Below, piece by piece: positions 1-9,997 of a stretch of DNA of 64,000 bases. Position numbers and translations under genes: made by a program. Position 1 is the first letter of the stretch. Every line of letters begins with the position of its first letter. The notes beneath the pieces were generated by a model, which saw only the letters and a program-made list of their open reading frames with translations, was not told the DNA's origin and made no database searches. The stretch is from Flavobacterium sp. KMS (lineage in GTDB: Bacteria > Bacteroidota > Bacteroidia > Flavobacteriales > Flavobacteriaceae): assembly GCF_000813005.1 (NCBI RefSeq), contig NZ_JSYP01000019.1, positions 1-64,000 on the forward strand, read 5' to 3'.

Positions 1-115
1 TCGATTCTATTACTCTTATTTTGTTGTTCTAAGATCTCTCTTAAAACGGCTGTCAATTCAATATGTCTAGGAACGTGTTCTTCTTTTTAATGTCGCTTGT
101 TTCTCAAAGCGGGTG

Positions 116-146
116 CAAAAGTAGAAAACTCTTTTCTAACTGGCAA
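116..146 (-). promoter_or_regulatory. Tandem promoter, copy nearest the left edge
   Basis: Read on the minus strand, a TTG (144-146) is followed after 20 bases by TACTTTTG (116-123) and then CACCCGC. This matches the Bacteroidota housekeeping promoter form (-33 TTG, -7 TAnnTTTG). It points towards position 1. It is the last of three similar promoters about 125 bases apart. The transcript would run off the left edge; an rRNA operon is the likely target by inference. Confidence 0.75.
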
Positions 147-240
147 GAAAAATTTGAAGTTTTTTTTTATAGAAATTTTCATTCTCGTTAACTCTTTTTC
201 TTATCAATCTTTCAAGGAACTTTCCGTGTTTTGCGGGGTG

Positions 241-271
241 CAAATGTAACATCCGTTTTCCATTCTCACAA
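241..271 (-). promoter_or_regulatory. Tandem promoter, middle copy
   Basis: On the minus strand TTG (269-271), a gap of 20 bases and TACATTTG (241-248) are followed by CACCCCGC and then, about a dozen bases on, GTTCCTT. The same TTTGCACCC(C)GC and GTTCCT pieces recur at the other two copies, so the promoter and its early leader look duplicated. Confidence 0.75.
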
Positions 272-361
272 GCTTTTCCAAATCTTTTTTAAGAAATAAA
301 TTTCCGTTTTAATTCGTGTGCTTGTCAGTATTTTAAGGAACGTTTGTCGTTGTTGCGGGTG

Positions 362-391
362 CAAAACTACCACCTTTATCTAGATAAACAA
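362..391 (-). promoter_or_regulatory. Tandem promoter, distal copy
   Basis: On the minus strand TTG (389-391), a gap of 19 bases and TAGTTTTG (362-369) precede CACCCGC and GTTCCTT. It is the most upstream of the three tandem promoters directed at the left edge. Confidence 0.75.
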
Positions 392-766
392 TACCTTTTT
401 AAAAGTATTTTTCGTTTATTTTTTAACACTCTGATTAGATGCTTTTTGTAGCGTGAAGTTTTTAAGCTCTTACTCTTTGTTCTGAAGTATCTCTTGGTTT
501 TTCGGGGTTTCTTGCTTTGTTCAGCCTTGGTTTTACTGGGTTTTTCTGATTTCTCGCAAAGTCACTAAGGCGCAAAGCTTCCTTTTATTGTCTTTAATAT
601 GGTGTTTCTATTGGATTTTGTCCCTCCTAGCCCTGATAGAAGCGGAAATCCTTGGCCTTTTTTCTTTAAAAAGGACAAGATTGGAGCGCATAGCAGGAAA
701 CAGCTCCTTAAAAAGCTTCTCCTATATAGTATAGCAAAGTTTTACTCCTATAATAAGGACATAAAA
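392..766. other. Gene-free stretch
   Basis: No credible gene is seen here. A 77-codon open frame (599-832, plus) has no recognisable motif and runs through the terminator of the neighbouring protease gene. A short piece near 550-575 (CGCAAAG, CACTAAG, CGCAAAG) belongs to the dispersed CGCAAAG repeat family seen elsewhere in the window. Confidence 0.5.
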
Positions 767-794
767 AAGCGGCTACTATATATAGTAGCCGCTT
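767..794 (-). terminator. Rho-independent terminator of the subtilase gene
   Basis: This is a perfect 28-base palindrome (AAGCGGCTAC at one end, GTAGCCGCTT at the other). On the minus strand it is followed by TTTTTTAT. It sits 24 bases past the stop codon of the 2301-residue protease. Confidence 0.9.
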
Positions 795-818
795 ATCATA
801 ACTTGATTTATAATCTAT

Positions 819-3800
819 TTATTCTACAATAAGTTTTTGAGTTGATGTATTACCATCTTGCTCTACTTTTATAATATAAACTCCTGTAGGTAGATTACGG
901 ATATTTAATTCTTTGTTTTCTGTTTGTACTGCGAAAACAATTTTTCCAGACATATCGGATATTCTGATATTCTTTTTGCTCGTAGACGTTGTTTGTACAT
1001 ATACTTTACCGTCTTTAACTGGATTTGGATAAATTACAAATCCGTCGATTGTATTTGTAGGTACTCCCAGAGTACAAACCGTACTTGATACATTTATTGT
1101 ACGCGTAACAACTGTTTCATTTAGCAATGCATCTTTTACTGTATACGTCAAGATATATTGTCCTGGTGTGGTTACATCGACTGTTCCTGTAACTATTACT
1201 CCGGGAGTAATATCTACATTTAGATTGTCTAGCGCTGTAAAACCAGCTTCTACATAAGGACATCCTTTATCTAGAGAAACTATTACGTTTCCTAAAAGTG
1301 TAATTATTGGTTTCGCTCTTTCAATTGTTATTGTCCAATTCTCTATAGTTCCGTCTTGAGCTGTTACATTATATACAATAGGTAAAGTATAATTTAATGT
1401 TGTTACTCCGCTATTTTGAAAATAGGTTCCAATACGTAATGTAGCAAAATCGGATATTTGGAAAACTGGAACTAACACACTTAAATTGGCATTATTATTA
1501 ACAAGAACTTTTATCGTTTTTAAAACTGGATCTATTACACTCGTTCCTATTTGGTTTGCTACTGAATATGCAATTATACTTGCTTCTGAATTCTTTGCAT
1601 TTAAAGTAACGGTGTAGTTTGTTTGTGAAAGCTTATTCTCTGAAACTACTGAAACCAAAAAGCTGTTTGTATAGTCTGAAACAACCGCTTTGGAATTTAA
1701 TTGTTTTACTCCGTCTATATATAACTCTGCTCCTGATGAAACTGTAAAATCTGCAATTAAATTAGACACATCAATTCCATAAGTCAATGTTTTAGTAGCA
1801 TTGCTTCCTACGATATCTGTATTGATTTCCTGTGCTAATCCTGGATTAGATGCTGTTTTAAAGTCGTACGAAAGTAATTTGCTTTCATTGCTTAAACCTG
1901 TTAACACTTTAATAGTATATGTTTCTATAATTCCTGTGTTAAAACCTACTCCTTCTACATTTAAAGTAACTGGATTTGTATAGTCATTTGCAGTAACTCC
2001 ACTTACTTGTGTTACCCCGTTTATTTTTGCAATACTTTTCATTCCCAATGAATAATTAGCTACTGCCGTTGTTATATCTGTTCCATCGTTTAATAACACC
2101 GAATAAGTTTTAGTAGCTGCATCATAAGAAGCTGAAAGTTGATTTACAAAATCTACTTTTTGTAACAAAACCGGAACATTCCAGAATTTACCTTCGCCCT
2201 GTCCATTTGTATCGGCATTTGTTACTACAGCTGTATTATCATTTAGAGTACTATCAAAAACAAATTGTTTATTTCCCTCTGAAAATGAATAATACGCTAT
2301 TAATCCTGGTTCATTACCAAAATACTTTGTCATCGTGTTTGCAGCTATTGTTGCCTGATTACGTACTCCTGACCAAATACGAACCTCATCTATATTCCCG
2401 TTTATACCACGAGCCAAGCCTGCATTATTACCTATGTAGACTGCAGAAGATGCATTTGAAGATGCAGCCGCCGCAGTACCTGTACTAGTAAATGGAACTG
2501 AAACCCCATCTATATAAACCGTATACACATTGGCAGCACTTACAGTAAAAGCAATATGTTGCCAAGTGTTTTGTTTAATAGTATTTAATCCTGTATTTAC
2601 AACATAAGAGCCTCCTGGTGTAGTTATAGAAAGTACTAAACTGTTTTCTTTATAAAGAGTTAGATTAGCTGTATTGTGTATAAAGGCTAATACTGAACTT
2701 TTATCTAAAAGTCTTCCGAAAACTGATGGTTGTTTTTGGTTAAGCCAAGCTTCGAATGTATAGTTATTAGTAAGATTTAAAGCTGGAGTAATATCTGTTT
2801 TTACAAAATCATTTATCCCATCAAAAGTTCCTGTAACATTCGTTACATAATTTGCAACATGCGAGAGTGTTACTGATTTTGAATTATTTGTAGCATCTGT
2901 ATCTCCTACTAATTGAGTATAAACTTCAATTGTATAATCTCCAGGAGCACCTAAATTAGCTGTTGTTGTAAATGTAAAGTTAGCTGTTCCAGCTGCTGGA
3001 ATTATCCCTGTAAAATTCTGAATGACTTCACCTCCTCCATTAATTTTGTATGCTACTGGAAAATTCGTAATAGGTGTACTTGAATAATTACCTATAACAG
3101 CAGTAACTGAAACTGCATTACCAGGTTTAACTGGAGCAACAATTCTTTCTACACTTGCATCGGCAGCTGTAAATGGCAATACATTAATGGTATATTCTTC
3201 TACCTCAAAATCTGATCTTGAACTTGTAAGTCCATCAATTGTTGGTCCTAGATTTACATTATAATATTCATTAGGAGCACGGAACATGTGAATAACTCGC
3301 ATTAATTTTTCGCCTGCTGTTGTTCCCGCAGGAATGGTTATGCCCCCTATAGTAACTTGTCTGTTCGTAAAATAATGCTTACTTATTGTAGATGCAATGG
3401 CTGGTGCTGTCACAGGACTTGTCGTGTTTACCCAATAATTACCAGCATAAAATTCATCGGTTAAATTGCCATCTCCGTTTAAATCAATAACAATCATCGT
3501 AAATACCCCTACAGCCGATCCGGTTTGGTCTCCTATAAGCGGTACTTCTGTTTTGGTTATTGTAACTTCTGGCTGATAGTTAAATCCTGCGTATACAGGG
3601 ATTTTTATATTCTTAAAATCTGAATACCCAGTAGTCCCTGAAGTCTTTACAACATCATTCCATTTTAATCTAGAAATTGCATATCCATCTGTATTGGTAT
3701 GAGCTGGCAAATCGTTTTTATTAAATACAATTTTTTCAATTACATCATTAGCAGCATTATCATCTGCTACATCAACACCACTTATAATTTTATATTCAGC

Positions 3801-6800
3801 ATTAACAGTAGACAAATCTGCTTTGGTAGCAAACGTAAAACTAACTGTTGAATATGGTGCAATAGCAGGAACAGCTTCGATCACTTTCGCTCCTGTTGTA
3901 CCTATCTGATAAAACACAGGATAATTTGTTACTGCAACAGGTCCTAAATTACTAACTCTAATAGTTATGTCATGTGTACTTGTTTTTTTTCCCAGAACTT
4001 CTGGTGTTACTATAGAAACGATACTTACATCATTTACAAGTGGTTTAGTTACACAAGTAATATCTGCAATCCATCCACTTCCGTTTTCAATTTCATCTGA
4101 AACAAATCTGAAAGTTAATTCTCCTCCAACGGCTGTAGAAGTTAATGATGAAGGTAAAGTATTACCAGTAAATCTGCCTAATAAAGTAGCTGCAGTGGTT
4201 GGCCCATTGTAAACGTATAAAAAATCATACCCTAATTCTAAATCAAAGTCAGTAAAATTTACATTAATACTACTTCCTACGGTTGCTGGTATAAAAGTAA
4301 TTGTTTGCGTAAGCTTATCTGCATAATTTCCGTAACGCGTCCCACTATCTGTAAATGTCGCTGCACAGGTCGTCTTATTAGCAGCTGATCCCATTGTTAT
4401 ATCAGACCCTATATTATTAACATTTTTTGTTATTGTATTATTCTCTGAAACTGCATCGCCCGGATAATTTACATTACCTACTACAGTATATACTCCTGGC
4501 GCAGAAAAATCAGCTTTTTGAGTAAAATCATAAGTCACCTCACTCAATGGGTTAACCGGCCCAGGAATTGTTTCTGCAATTACTGCTCCATTATTAATTT
4601 TATATGAAACTGGAATATTGCTAATTGCTACTGGAGAGTTATTAAAAACTTTTACTTGTACAGTTTCTGTAGCAGTAACTCCTGCATTAGGCTTAAATGA
4701 ACTTAAAGCTAAATCGGTTGCAGTAGCTTCAAAAATTTCAACATTATCTATATAAGTTGCACCATATACGTTTCCGCTATTTGTTGCCACAAAATCATTA
4801 TCACTTACTGTTTCAAAAGCTATACTAAACGTAGTCCCTGCATAAGCCGATAAATCATAGGTTAATTCTTTATCACTGTAAGAAGGAGTTTCACCATATA
4901 CATCCAGACCCTCATGACTCATTAATGGAACTCCATTTACCGAAACTCTAAAAAGGTTTTTATCCATCCCAACCGGAGTAACATTAGCCCATTCTAAAAA
5001 GAACTTCAGTCTTAATACTTTTCCTGCCAGACTAGTTGCGTCAATATCGCAAAAAATTACTTTTTTTATATAATCTGGATTATTAGTAAATGCCAGATTG
5101 TTTTTGGGGCTGACTACCCAAGGAGCCGAAGCTGTACCTGCTGATCCAGCCATTTTTACTCCATCTAAAAACTCAGAATTCACATACTCATATTTCACCT
5201 CTCCTGTTCTTCCTTTAGAAAAAACATAATTTGTTGCTTTTCTATTGGTAAATTCTTCAACAAATGGCAAACTAGCTGCATTTAAAACCGGTTGAGAAAC
5301 AGGTTCTACATTTACCGCACGAACTCTTTCTGAAACTATTTGGGTTGCAATATCTACAGTACGAACTGAAAACCAGTTGTCATCGCCTACTGTAACATTT
5401 GCAAATGTATATGTAGGATCTGTAACGGTTGCTACAACATCAAACTTATAACCATTCATTTTCAATACCTCATATTTTGCTCCTGCAATAGGATCCCAAT
5501 CCATTTTATAGGACGAAACTCCACATGCTGCTGGTGCAATAACTAGATTTTTAGGTTCAGTTATAATATTAAAAACTTCTTTGGAAGCATCAGTTTTTGT
5601 ACCTGCACTAATTCTTATTTTAGCATTAGCAACTATTCCTGCAGGAACTTTCCAAGCAAAATTTCTTGCTGCCGATGGAACATCTGCTGCAATTATTGAA
5701 TAATTTACTCCTCCATCAACGGAATATTCTATTGTAAAATTTTTTGGCTCTCCTTCATAATCCCAACGAATATATTCTGTAGATTCAGTATTGAATTTTT
5801 CGCCACCTATCGGATAAGTCAAAATCAATTCTGGAGCTACATAATCATATACTACAGAAAACTCCTGAGCAGCAATAAGAGGAATTTTTGTACCAGTAAC
5901 AATAATTTTATAGGTTCCTGGAGCTGGGTTATCTAATGTTACCTGTTCGATATTATTCATATTATCGACTCCTCGTGTTGCATTTACATTAGGCGTTGTT
6001 GCATTTAAAATCCATGGCAAAGTAGTAACACCATCTTTAACGATTTTAATATCTAAATCATTAACCTGAGTAGAACTAGAACCTGGTTCAGCACCAGTAT
6101 CTGAATACGCTAGCATAACTTTTAATGTAACCAATCCTGCCGGAACTACAATATCTTTTTCATAAGTTGCTCCATTAGCTACAGATGCTGTATAAAACAT
6201 GTTTTTGTCAATAACTTTAACAGCCCTTAATCCATTAAGATTACCAAATCCGTATTTATAATCTGGACCAGGATTACCTACATCTTTAGCCGTGTTTGCC
6301 ACCAAAGCTTTCATTAAGGATGCCAATGGTCTTGCACCATAAATATTTTTATATCTCTCATAAAGTAAAGCTACTGTACCTGTTGTTCCTGGTGTTGCCA
6401 TTGAGGTTCCACTCATAACCTGATACGAGTTACTATAATCTAATGAATACACATCGGTACCAACCGCAGCAATTTGTGGCACTAAACGCCCATCGAGTGT
6501 AGGTCCAAAGCTACTATAACTACTAATTAAATCATTAGGGTCGTTTGCAGCTACATGTAATGCATTTTTTGAATTTTTTGTTGATGTATTAAATCCTCCT
6601 GGATATGCTGTTTGCGCATTTCCATTAGAATAAATATTTAAAAGATAAGGATATGCCACTGTTACATTATCATCTCCTCTATCTCCAGCATTATATCTGA
6701 ACGTATTGAACCCTGAACTAAGATTAATTCCATAAGAATTTGATGTAATCTCTATATCATCTTGCTGAACAGACAATACTCTTTCTTGGTAAACTGCTAA

Positions 6801-7724
6801 TCCGTTAGACTGAGTATTAAAATTCCAGCCATACATTAGCACTTCTGGAGCCATTCCTTTTGCTCTTGGGTCTAATAAACCTGCACCTCCAATAGTTCCT
6901 GAAACATGCTCTCCGTGAGATGAATTCGATTCATATTCTTTACGGGTTACTCTGCCTGTATGATCTTTGTGTTCTTCGAGATTTCCATCCCAAACACCAA
7001 CTTTTACTCCTTTTCCAGTTAATCCGTATCCTAAGCCCATAATACTTGAGCCTAAAACATTTGCTTTATGCGAAGTGACTCCAGGAAGATTATCACTTTC
7101 TACTGGTGCTGGAACTAACTCTATATTTTGAACCCAATTTAATTTTGCAATTTCTTCTAATTTTTCTTTAGAAGCTTCTAAATACACTTCATTAAAGGTT
7201 TTATCAATTTTACTGCTTTTTACAAACAAGCTTGATAAATCTTGTGAAATAACTTTAGCATCAACTCCTTTAAAATAACTTACCACTACTTTGATAGTAC
7301 TCCCTTGCTCTGCATAATCTGGAATAATCCCTTTTGAAATTTCCTGATCTAATTTATACTTAGAATCTATTGTAATAACTGTTCTTATATTATCAGGAAC
7401 AGTTCCTTTACTATAAAATTCTGGGCTGATTGCTACATAATAAGCATTATTAGATAAATAACTAAGTAAAGTTATCCCCTGCCTTTTTAATTTTTGTTGC
7501 TCATCTGCTGATGGAATTTTTGTAAACTGTAACAAAGTATATTCCGTCTTCGGACTTTGCTTACTTGTTGTTCTCTTAAGTTCTTTAACCTGCTGTTTAA
7601 AATTAGCAGAAGTACTTATTTTATTTCCATTTACGGAAATAGAATAATCATTTTCAGAAATGCTTTGCGACCATGATGTAATAACGAAAAACATCATAAT
7701 CAGGCTGAGTAATTTTTTCTTCAT
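819..7724 (-). CDS. Giant secreted S8 (subtilisin-like) peptidase with T9SS sorting domain
   Basis: A 2301-residue multidomain extracellular protease. Residues 1-20 are a signal peptide. The S8 catalytic domain covers about 225-540, with Asp in GVWDGN (about 245), His in SHGEHVSG (about 270) and Ser in GTSMATPG (about 441), so the triad is intact. Downstream are fibronectin-like and CARDB-like modules, a CUB-like domain (about 1118-1226), a GEVED-like module (about 1340-1520), a LamG/concanavalin fold (about 1630-1845), cadherin-like segments and a DUF5011-like domain (about 2140-2213). The last 75 residues (YPNP near 2230, then a beta-rich tail ending in QKLIVE) match the type A C-terminal signal of the type IX secretion system. 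The mature protein is expected on the cell surface or in the medium, degrading protein and perhaps binding glycans or cells. The gene is monocistronic, with its own terminator. Confidence 0.95.
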   Translation of the reverse strand: MKKKLLSLIMMFFVITSWSQSISENDYSISVNGNKISTSANFKQQVKELKRTTSKQSPKTEYTLLQFTKIPSADEQQKLKRQGITLLSYLSNNAYYVAISPEFYSKGTVPDNIRTVITIDSKYKLDQEISKGIIPDYAEQGSTIKVVVSYFKGVDAKVISQDLSSLFVKSSKIDKTFNEVYLEASKEKLEEIAKLNWVQNIELVPAPVESDNLPGVTSHKANVLGSSIMGLGYGLTGKGVKVGVWDGNLEEHKDHTGRVTRKEYESNSSHGEHVSGTIGGAGLLDPRAKGMAPEVLMYGWNFNTQSNGLAVYQERVLSVQQDDIEITSNSYGINLSSGFNTFRYNAGDRGDDNVTVAYPYLLNIYSNGNAQTAYPGGFNTSTKNSKNALHVAANDPNDLISSYSSFGPTLDGRLVPQIAAVGTDVYSLDYSNSYQVMSGTSMATPGTTGTVALLYERYKNIYGARPLASLMKALVANTAKDVGNPGPDYKYGFGNLNGLRAVKVIDKNMFYTASVANGATYEKDIVVPAGLVTLKVMLAYSDTGAEPGSSSTQVNDLDIKIVKDGVTTLPWILNATTPNVNATRGVDNMNNIEQVTLDNPAPGTYKIIVTGTKIPLIAAQEFSVVYDYVAPELILTYPIGGEKFNTESTEYIRWDYEGEPKNFTIEYSVDGGVNYSIIAADVPSAARNFAWKVPAGIVANAKIRISAGTKTDASKEVFNIITEPKNLVIAPAACGVSSYKMDWDPIAGAKYEVLKMNGYKFDVVATVTDPTYTFANVTVGDDNWFSVRTVDIATQIVSERVRAVNVEPVSQPVLNAASLPFVEEFTNRKATNYVFSKGRTGEVKYEYVNSEFLDGVKMAGSAGTASAPWVVSPKNNLAFTNNPDYIKKVIFCDIDATSLAGKVLRLKFFLEWANVTPVGMDKNLFRVSVNGVPLMSHEGLDVYGETPSYSDKELTYDLSAYAGTTFSIAFETVSDNDFVATNSGNVYGATYIDNVEIFEATATDLALSSFKPNAGVTATETVQVKVFNNSPVAISNIPVSYKINNGAVIAETIPGPVNPLSEVTYDFTQKADFSAPGVYTVVGNVNYPGDAVSENNTITKNVNNIGSDITMGSAANKTTCAATFTDSGTRYGNYADKLTQTITFIPATVGSSINVNFTDFDLELGYDFLYVYNGPTTAATLLGRFTGNTLPSSLTSTAVGGELTFRFVSDEIENGSGWIADITCVTKPLVNDVSIVSIVTPEVLGKKTSTHDITIRVSNLGPVAVTNYPVFYQIGTTGAKVIEAVPAIAPYSTVSFTFATKADLSTVNAEYKIISGVDVADDNAANDVIEKIVFNKNDLPAHTNTDGYAISRLKWNDVVKTSGTTGYSDFKNIKIPVYAGFNYQPEVTITKTEVPLIGDQTGSAVGVFTMIVIDLNGDGNLTDEFYAGNYWVNTTSPVTAPAIASTISKHYFTNRQVTIGGITIPAGTTAGEKLMRVIHMFRAPNEYYNVNLGPTIDGLTSSRSDFEVEEYTINVLPFTAADASVERIVAPVKPGNAVSVTAVIGNYSSTPITNFPVAYKINGGGEVIQNFTGIIPAAGTANFTFTTTANLGAPGDYTIEVYTQLVGDTDATNNSKSVTLSHVANYVTNVTGTFDGINDFVKTDITPALNLTNNYTFEAWLNQKQPSVFGRLLDKSSVLAFIHNTANLTLYKENSLVLSITTPGGSYVVNTGLNTIKQNTWQHIAFTVSAANVYTVYIDGVSVPFTSTGTAAAASSNASSAVYIGNNAGLARGINGNIDEVRIWSGVRNQATIAANTMTKYFGNEPGLIAYYSFSEGNKQFVFDSTLNDNTAVVTNADTNGQGEGKFWNVPVLLQKVDFVNQLSASYDAATKTYSVLLNDGTDITTAVANYSLGMKSIAKINGVTQVSGVTANDYTNPVTLNVEGVGFNTGIIETYTIKVLTGLSNESKLLSYDFKTASNPGLAQEINTDIVGSNATKTLTYGIDVSNLIADFTVSSGAELYIDGVKQLNSKAVVSDYTNSFLVSVVSENKLSQTNYTVTLNAKNSEASIIAYSVANQIGTSVIDPVLKTIKVLVNNNANLSVLVPVFQISDFATLRIGTYFQNSGVTTLNYTLPIVYNVTAQDGTIENWTITIERAKPIITLLGNVIVSLDKGCPYVEAGFTALDNLNVDITPGVIVTGTVDVTTPGQYILTYTVKDALLNETVVTRTINVSSTVCTLGVPTNTIDGFVIYPNPVKDGKVYVQTTSTSKKNIRISDMSGKIVFAVQTENKELNIRNLPTGVYIIKVEQDGNTSTQKLIVE

Positions 7725-8047
7725 TTCACTAAATTAATTGATTAATAAACGGTTAACAAATAGTCACTAAAGAGTAAACCTACAAATAAAATCATAAATA
7801 ACAAATTATAACTAAATCTAATTTGTTAAATAAAGAAAGAAACAATAGCTTATAAGGAAGATATATAACAAAACCGCATGCTCAAGCCTTGATTAAAAAA
7901 TAACCAATTACTTCCGGAAGAAAATTAAAATAAATAAATTCTTAAAAAAAAGAACTTCACGTTACTAATAAAAAAAAACAGCTACAAAAAAAAGACTTAC
8001 CATACTGATATGATAAGTCTTGTATAATTTTTAATTAAATATTCGGT
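7725..8047. other. Intergenic AT-rich spacer
   Basis: The stretch separates two minus-strand genes. It holds the leader of the subtilase gene and, near its right end, the terminator of the DUF4294 gene. No open frame of interest is seen. Confidence 0.6.
7992..8021 (-). terminator. Rho-independent terminator of the DUF4294 gene
   Basis: Arms AAGACTTAnCATA and TATGnTAAGTCTT enclose a four-base loop. On the minus strand the hairpin is followed by a run of T. It lies 27 bases past the stop codon at 8048. Confidence 0.85.
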
Positions 8048-8731
8048 CTATTTTGCAGCCTTCAACTCTTTGGCTTTTTCTTGCCATCGGTTACTAAGGT
8101 CGTCATAATCGACTGGTTTTGCAGGTGCCTGATATTGTAATCTACCAGATTCAAAAGCCCGTACTAAGATTGTTTCTATGAGATAATCTTCGTTAACCTC
8201 ATAAGGTGCATATTCTGTTTTTAAACTTATATCAAAAACATTCGCTGTGGTATTTGCCCAAAATGCTTTCCACCCACTTTTCAGTGTCTTTACTAACTCA
8301 TATGTAGTAGTTCCTGTTTGACGATGAATTAATTTTACTAATATTTGGCCTTGTTTTCGAGATAATTTTTTAAGCTTCCCTTCGAATTCATTGTTAAGAT
8401 AATCTTCAACGATTTTAAAATATTTCTTCTTTTCTCTGTTTGAAGATAATCGAGCCATCCCTTTATTAAGTGCCACTAACCTATCTGATGCTAATCTTGC
8501 AAATGGATACGTTTTGTAAACTCTATTCTGGAGAATTAAAAATTGTTTTTGAGCCTCGGGATCAAGCTTTTCCTTTGATATAATAATTTCGGGTAATTCA
8601 ATCGTATCATTTAATATTGAATCCTTTTCAGTTAAAATATATCCCATTTGTTCGGGATCTTTTTTATCGACTTGTGCATGACCAACAAATGACATGAATA
8701 GAAAGCAGAATAAGTAGGTTATAAACTTCAT
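8048..8731 (-). CDS. DUF4294 family exported protein
   Basis: A 227-residue protein with a signal peptide (about 1-19, ending GHAQ). It matches the conserved Bacteroidota family DUF4294: an ELPEIIIS segment, a helical NRVYKTYPFARLASDRL region and the KLIHRQTG..TYELVK..KSGWKAFWANTTA block near the middle. The function is unknown; the protein is probably periplasmic. It is divergent from the M42 peptidase gene, with 83 bases between the starts. This neighbour pair is, to my knowledge, common in Flavobacteriia, which hints at a shared role that I cannot name. Confidence 0.85.
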   Translation of the reverse strand: MKFITYLFCFLFMSFVGHAQVDKKDPEQMGYILTEKDSILNDTIELPEIIISKEKLDPEAQKQFLILQNRVYKTYPFARLASDRLVALNKGMARLSSNREKKKYFKIVEDYLNNEFEGKLKKLSRKQGQILVKLIHRQTGTTTYELVKTLKSGWKAFWANTTANVFDISLKTEYAPYEVNEDYLIETILVRAFESGRLQYQAPAKPVDYDDLSNRWQEKAKELKAAK

Positions 8732-8814
8732 TGAGTTATTAATTTAAGTGTAAAATTATACATTATATATACAACTGTAATACCAAATTTATAATTTAGC
8801 AAAAAAATAATTTT

Positions 8815-9903
8815 ATGAGTACAAAATCAATCTTAAACGATACTTCAATTGCTTTTTTAGAAAGCTATCTAAATAATGCTTCTCCTACTGGATACGAAAG
8901 CAGCGGACAAAAAATCTGGATGGATTATTTAAAACCATACGTTGATACTTTTATTACCGATACCTACGGAACTGCTGTAGGAGTTATAAATCCTGATGCT
9001 CCTTATAAAGTAGTGATCGAAGGTCATGCTGATGAAATCTCATGGTATGTAAATTATATTACTGATGACGGATTAATATATGTAATAAGAAATGGTGGTT
9101 CTGATCACCAGATTGCTCCATCAAAAAGAGTTAACATTCATACTAAAAAAGGAATTGTTAAAGGTGTCTTTGGATGGCCAGCGATTCATACCCGAAATAG
9201 AGATAAAGAAGAGAACCCGAAAATTAGTAATATCTTCATCGATTTAGGTTGCGAGACTAAAGAACAAGTAGAGAAAATGGGGGTTCATGTAGGTTGTGTG
9301 ATTACATATCCTGATGAATTTATGATTTTAAACGAAAACAAATTTGTTTGTCGTGCACTTGATAATCGTATGGGAGGTTTTATGATTGCCGAAGTAGCTC
9401 GTTTATTACACGAAAACAAAGTAAAACTTCCGTTTGGATTATACATTACAAATTCTGTTCAAGAAGAAGTTGGTTTGCGTGGTGCCGAAATGATTACCAA
9501 AACGATCAAACCGAATGTAGCAATTGTTACCGATGTTTGTCACGACTCGACAACTCCGATGATTGAAAAGAAAATTGAAGGTGATACAAAAATTGGTTTA
9601 GGACCAGTTATTACGTATGCTCCTGCTGTACAAAATAATCTACGTGAGTTAATTATTAATACTGCCGAAGCTAATAAAATTCCGTTTCAGCGTTTAGCAT
9701 CATCAAGAGTTACAGGTACAGATACTGATGCTTTTGCTTATAGTAATGGTGGTGTAGCTTCAGCATTAATTTCTCTTCCTTTGCGATATATGCATACAAC
9801 TGTAGAAATGGTTCATCGTGATGATGTCGAGAATGTAATAAAATTGATTTATGAATCTTTATTAAAAATTGAAAACGAAGAAACTTTTTCTTATTTCAAA
9901 TAA
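8815..9903 (+). CDS. M42 family metallopeptidase (glutamyl/deblocking aminopeptidase type)
   Basis: A 362-residue cytosolic aminopeptidase of the M42 clan, which usually forms tetrahedral dodecamers and trims oligopeptides. All metal and catalytic positions are present: His71 and Asp73 in GHADEI, Asp183 in ALDNRMGG, Glu217/Glu218 in QEEVGLRGA, Asp in TDVCHD near 240, and His327 in RYMHTTVE. There is no signal peptide. The start is the first ATG of the frame, 10 bases after an A-rich leader. It ends shortly before a strong hairpin terminator shared with the converging ankyrin gene. Confidence 0.93.
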   Translation: MSTKSILNDTSIAFLESYLNNASPTGYESSGQKIWMDYLKPYVDTFITDTYGTAVGVINPDAPYKVVIEGHADEISWYVNYITDDGLIYVIRNGGSDHQIAPSKRVNIHTKKGIVKGVFGWPAIHTRNRDKEENPKISNIFIDLGCETKEQVEKMGVHVGCVITYPDEFMILNENKFVCRALDNRMGGFMIAEVARLLHENKVKLPFGLYITNSVQEEVGLRGAEMITKTIKPNVAIVTDVCHDSTTPMIEKKIEGDTKIGLGPVITYAPAVQNNLRELIINTAEANKIPFQRLASSRVTGTDTDAFAYSNGGVASALISLPLRYMHTTVEMVHRDDVENVIKLIYESLLKIENEETFSYFK

Positions 9904-9924
9904 AATTTAAATAGATTAAAAAAA

Positions 9925-9960
9925 AAGGCCGCAAATCTAAAATTTAGATTTGCGGTCTTT
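9925..9960. terminator. Bidirectional terminator between M42 peptidase and ankyrin gene
   Basis: Inverted arms GGCCGCAAATCTAAA and TTTAGATTTGCGGTC are flanked by an A run on the left and CTTTCT on the right. The hairpin can stop the plus-strand peptidase transcript and the minus-strand ankyrin transcript (stop codon at 9998). Confidence 0.85.
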
Positions 9961-9997
9961 CTATTAATAAAACTAAACAACAGTTAATGTTATTATG

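Noticed and set aside
599..832. Open frame of 77 codons on the plus strand
   Set aside because: It has no motif or recognisable start signal, and runs through the palindromic terminator of the neighbouring minus-strand gene.
2207..4212. Several open frames on the plus strand (2207-2488, 3967-4212)
   Set aside because: They are antisense to the subtilase gene, whose domains are continuous through this stretch.
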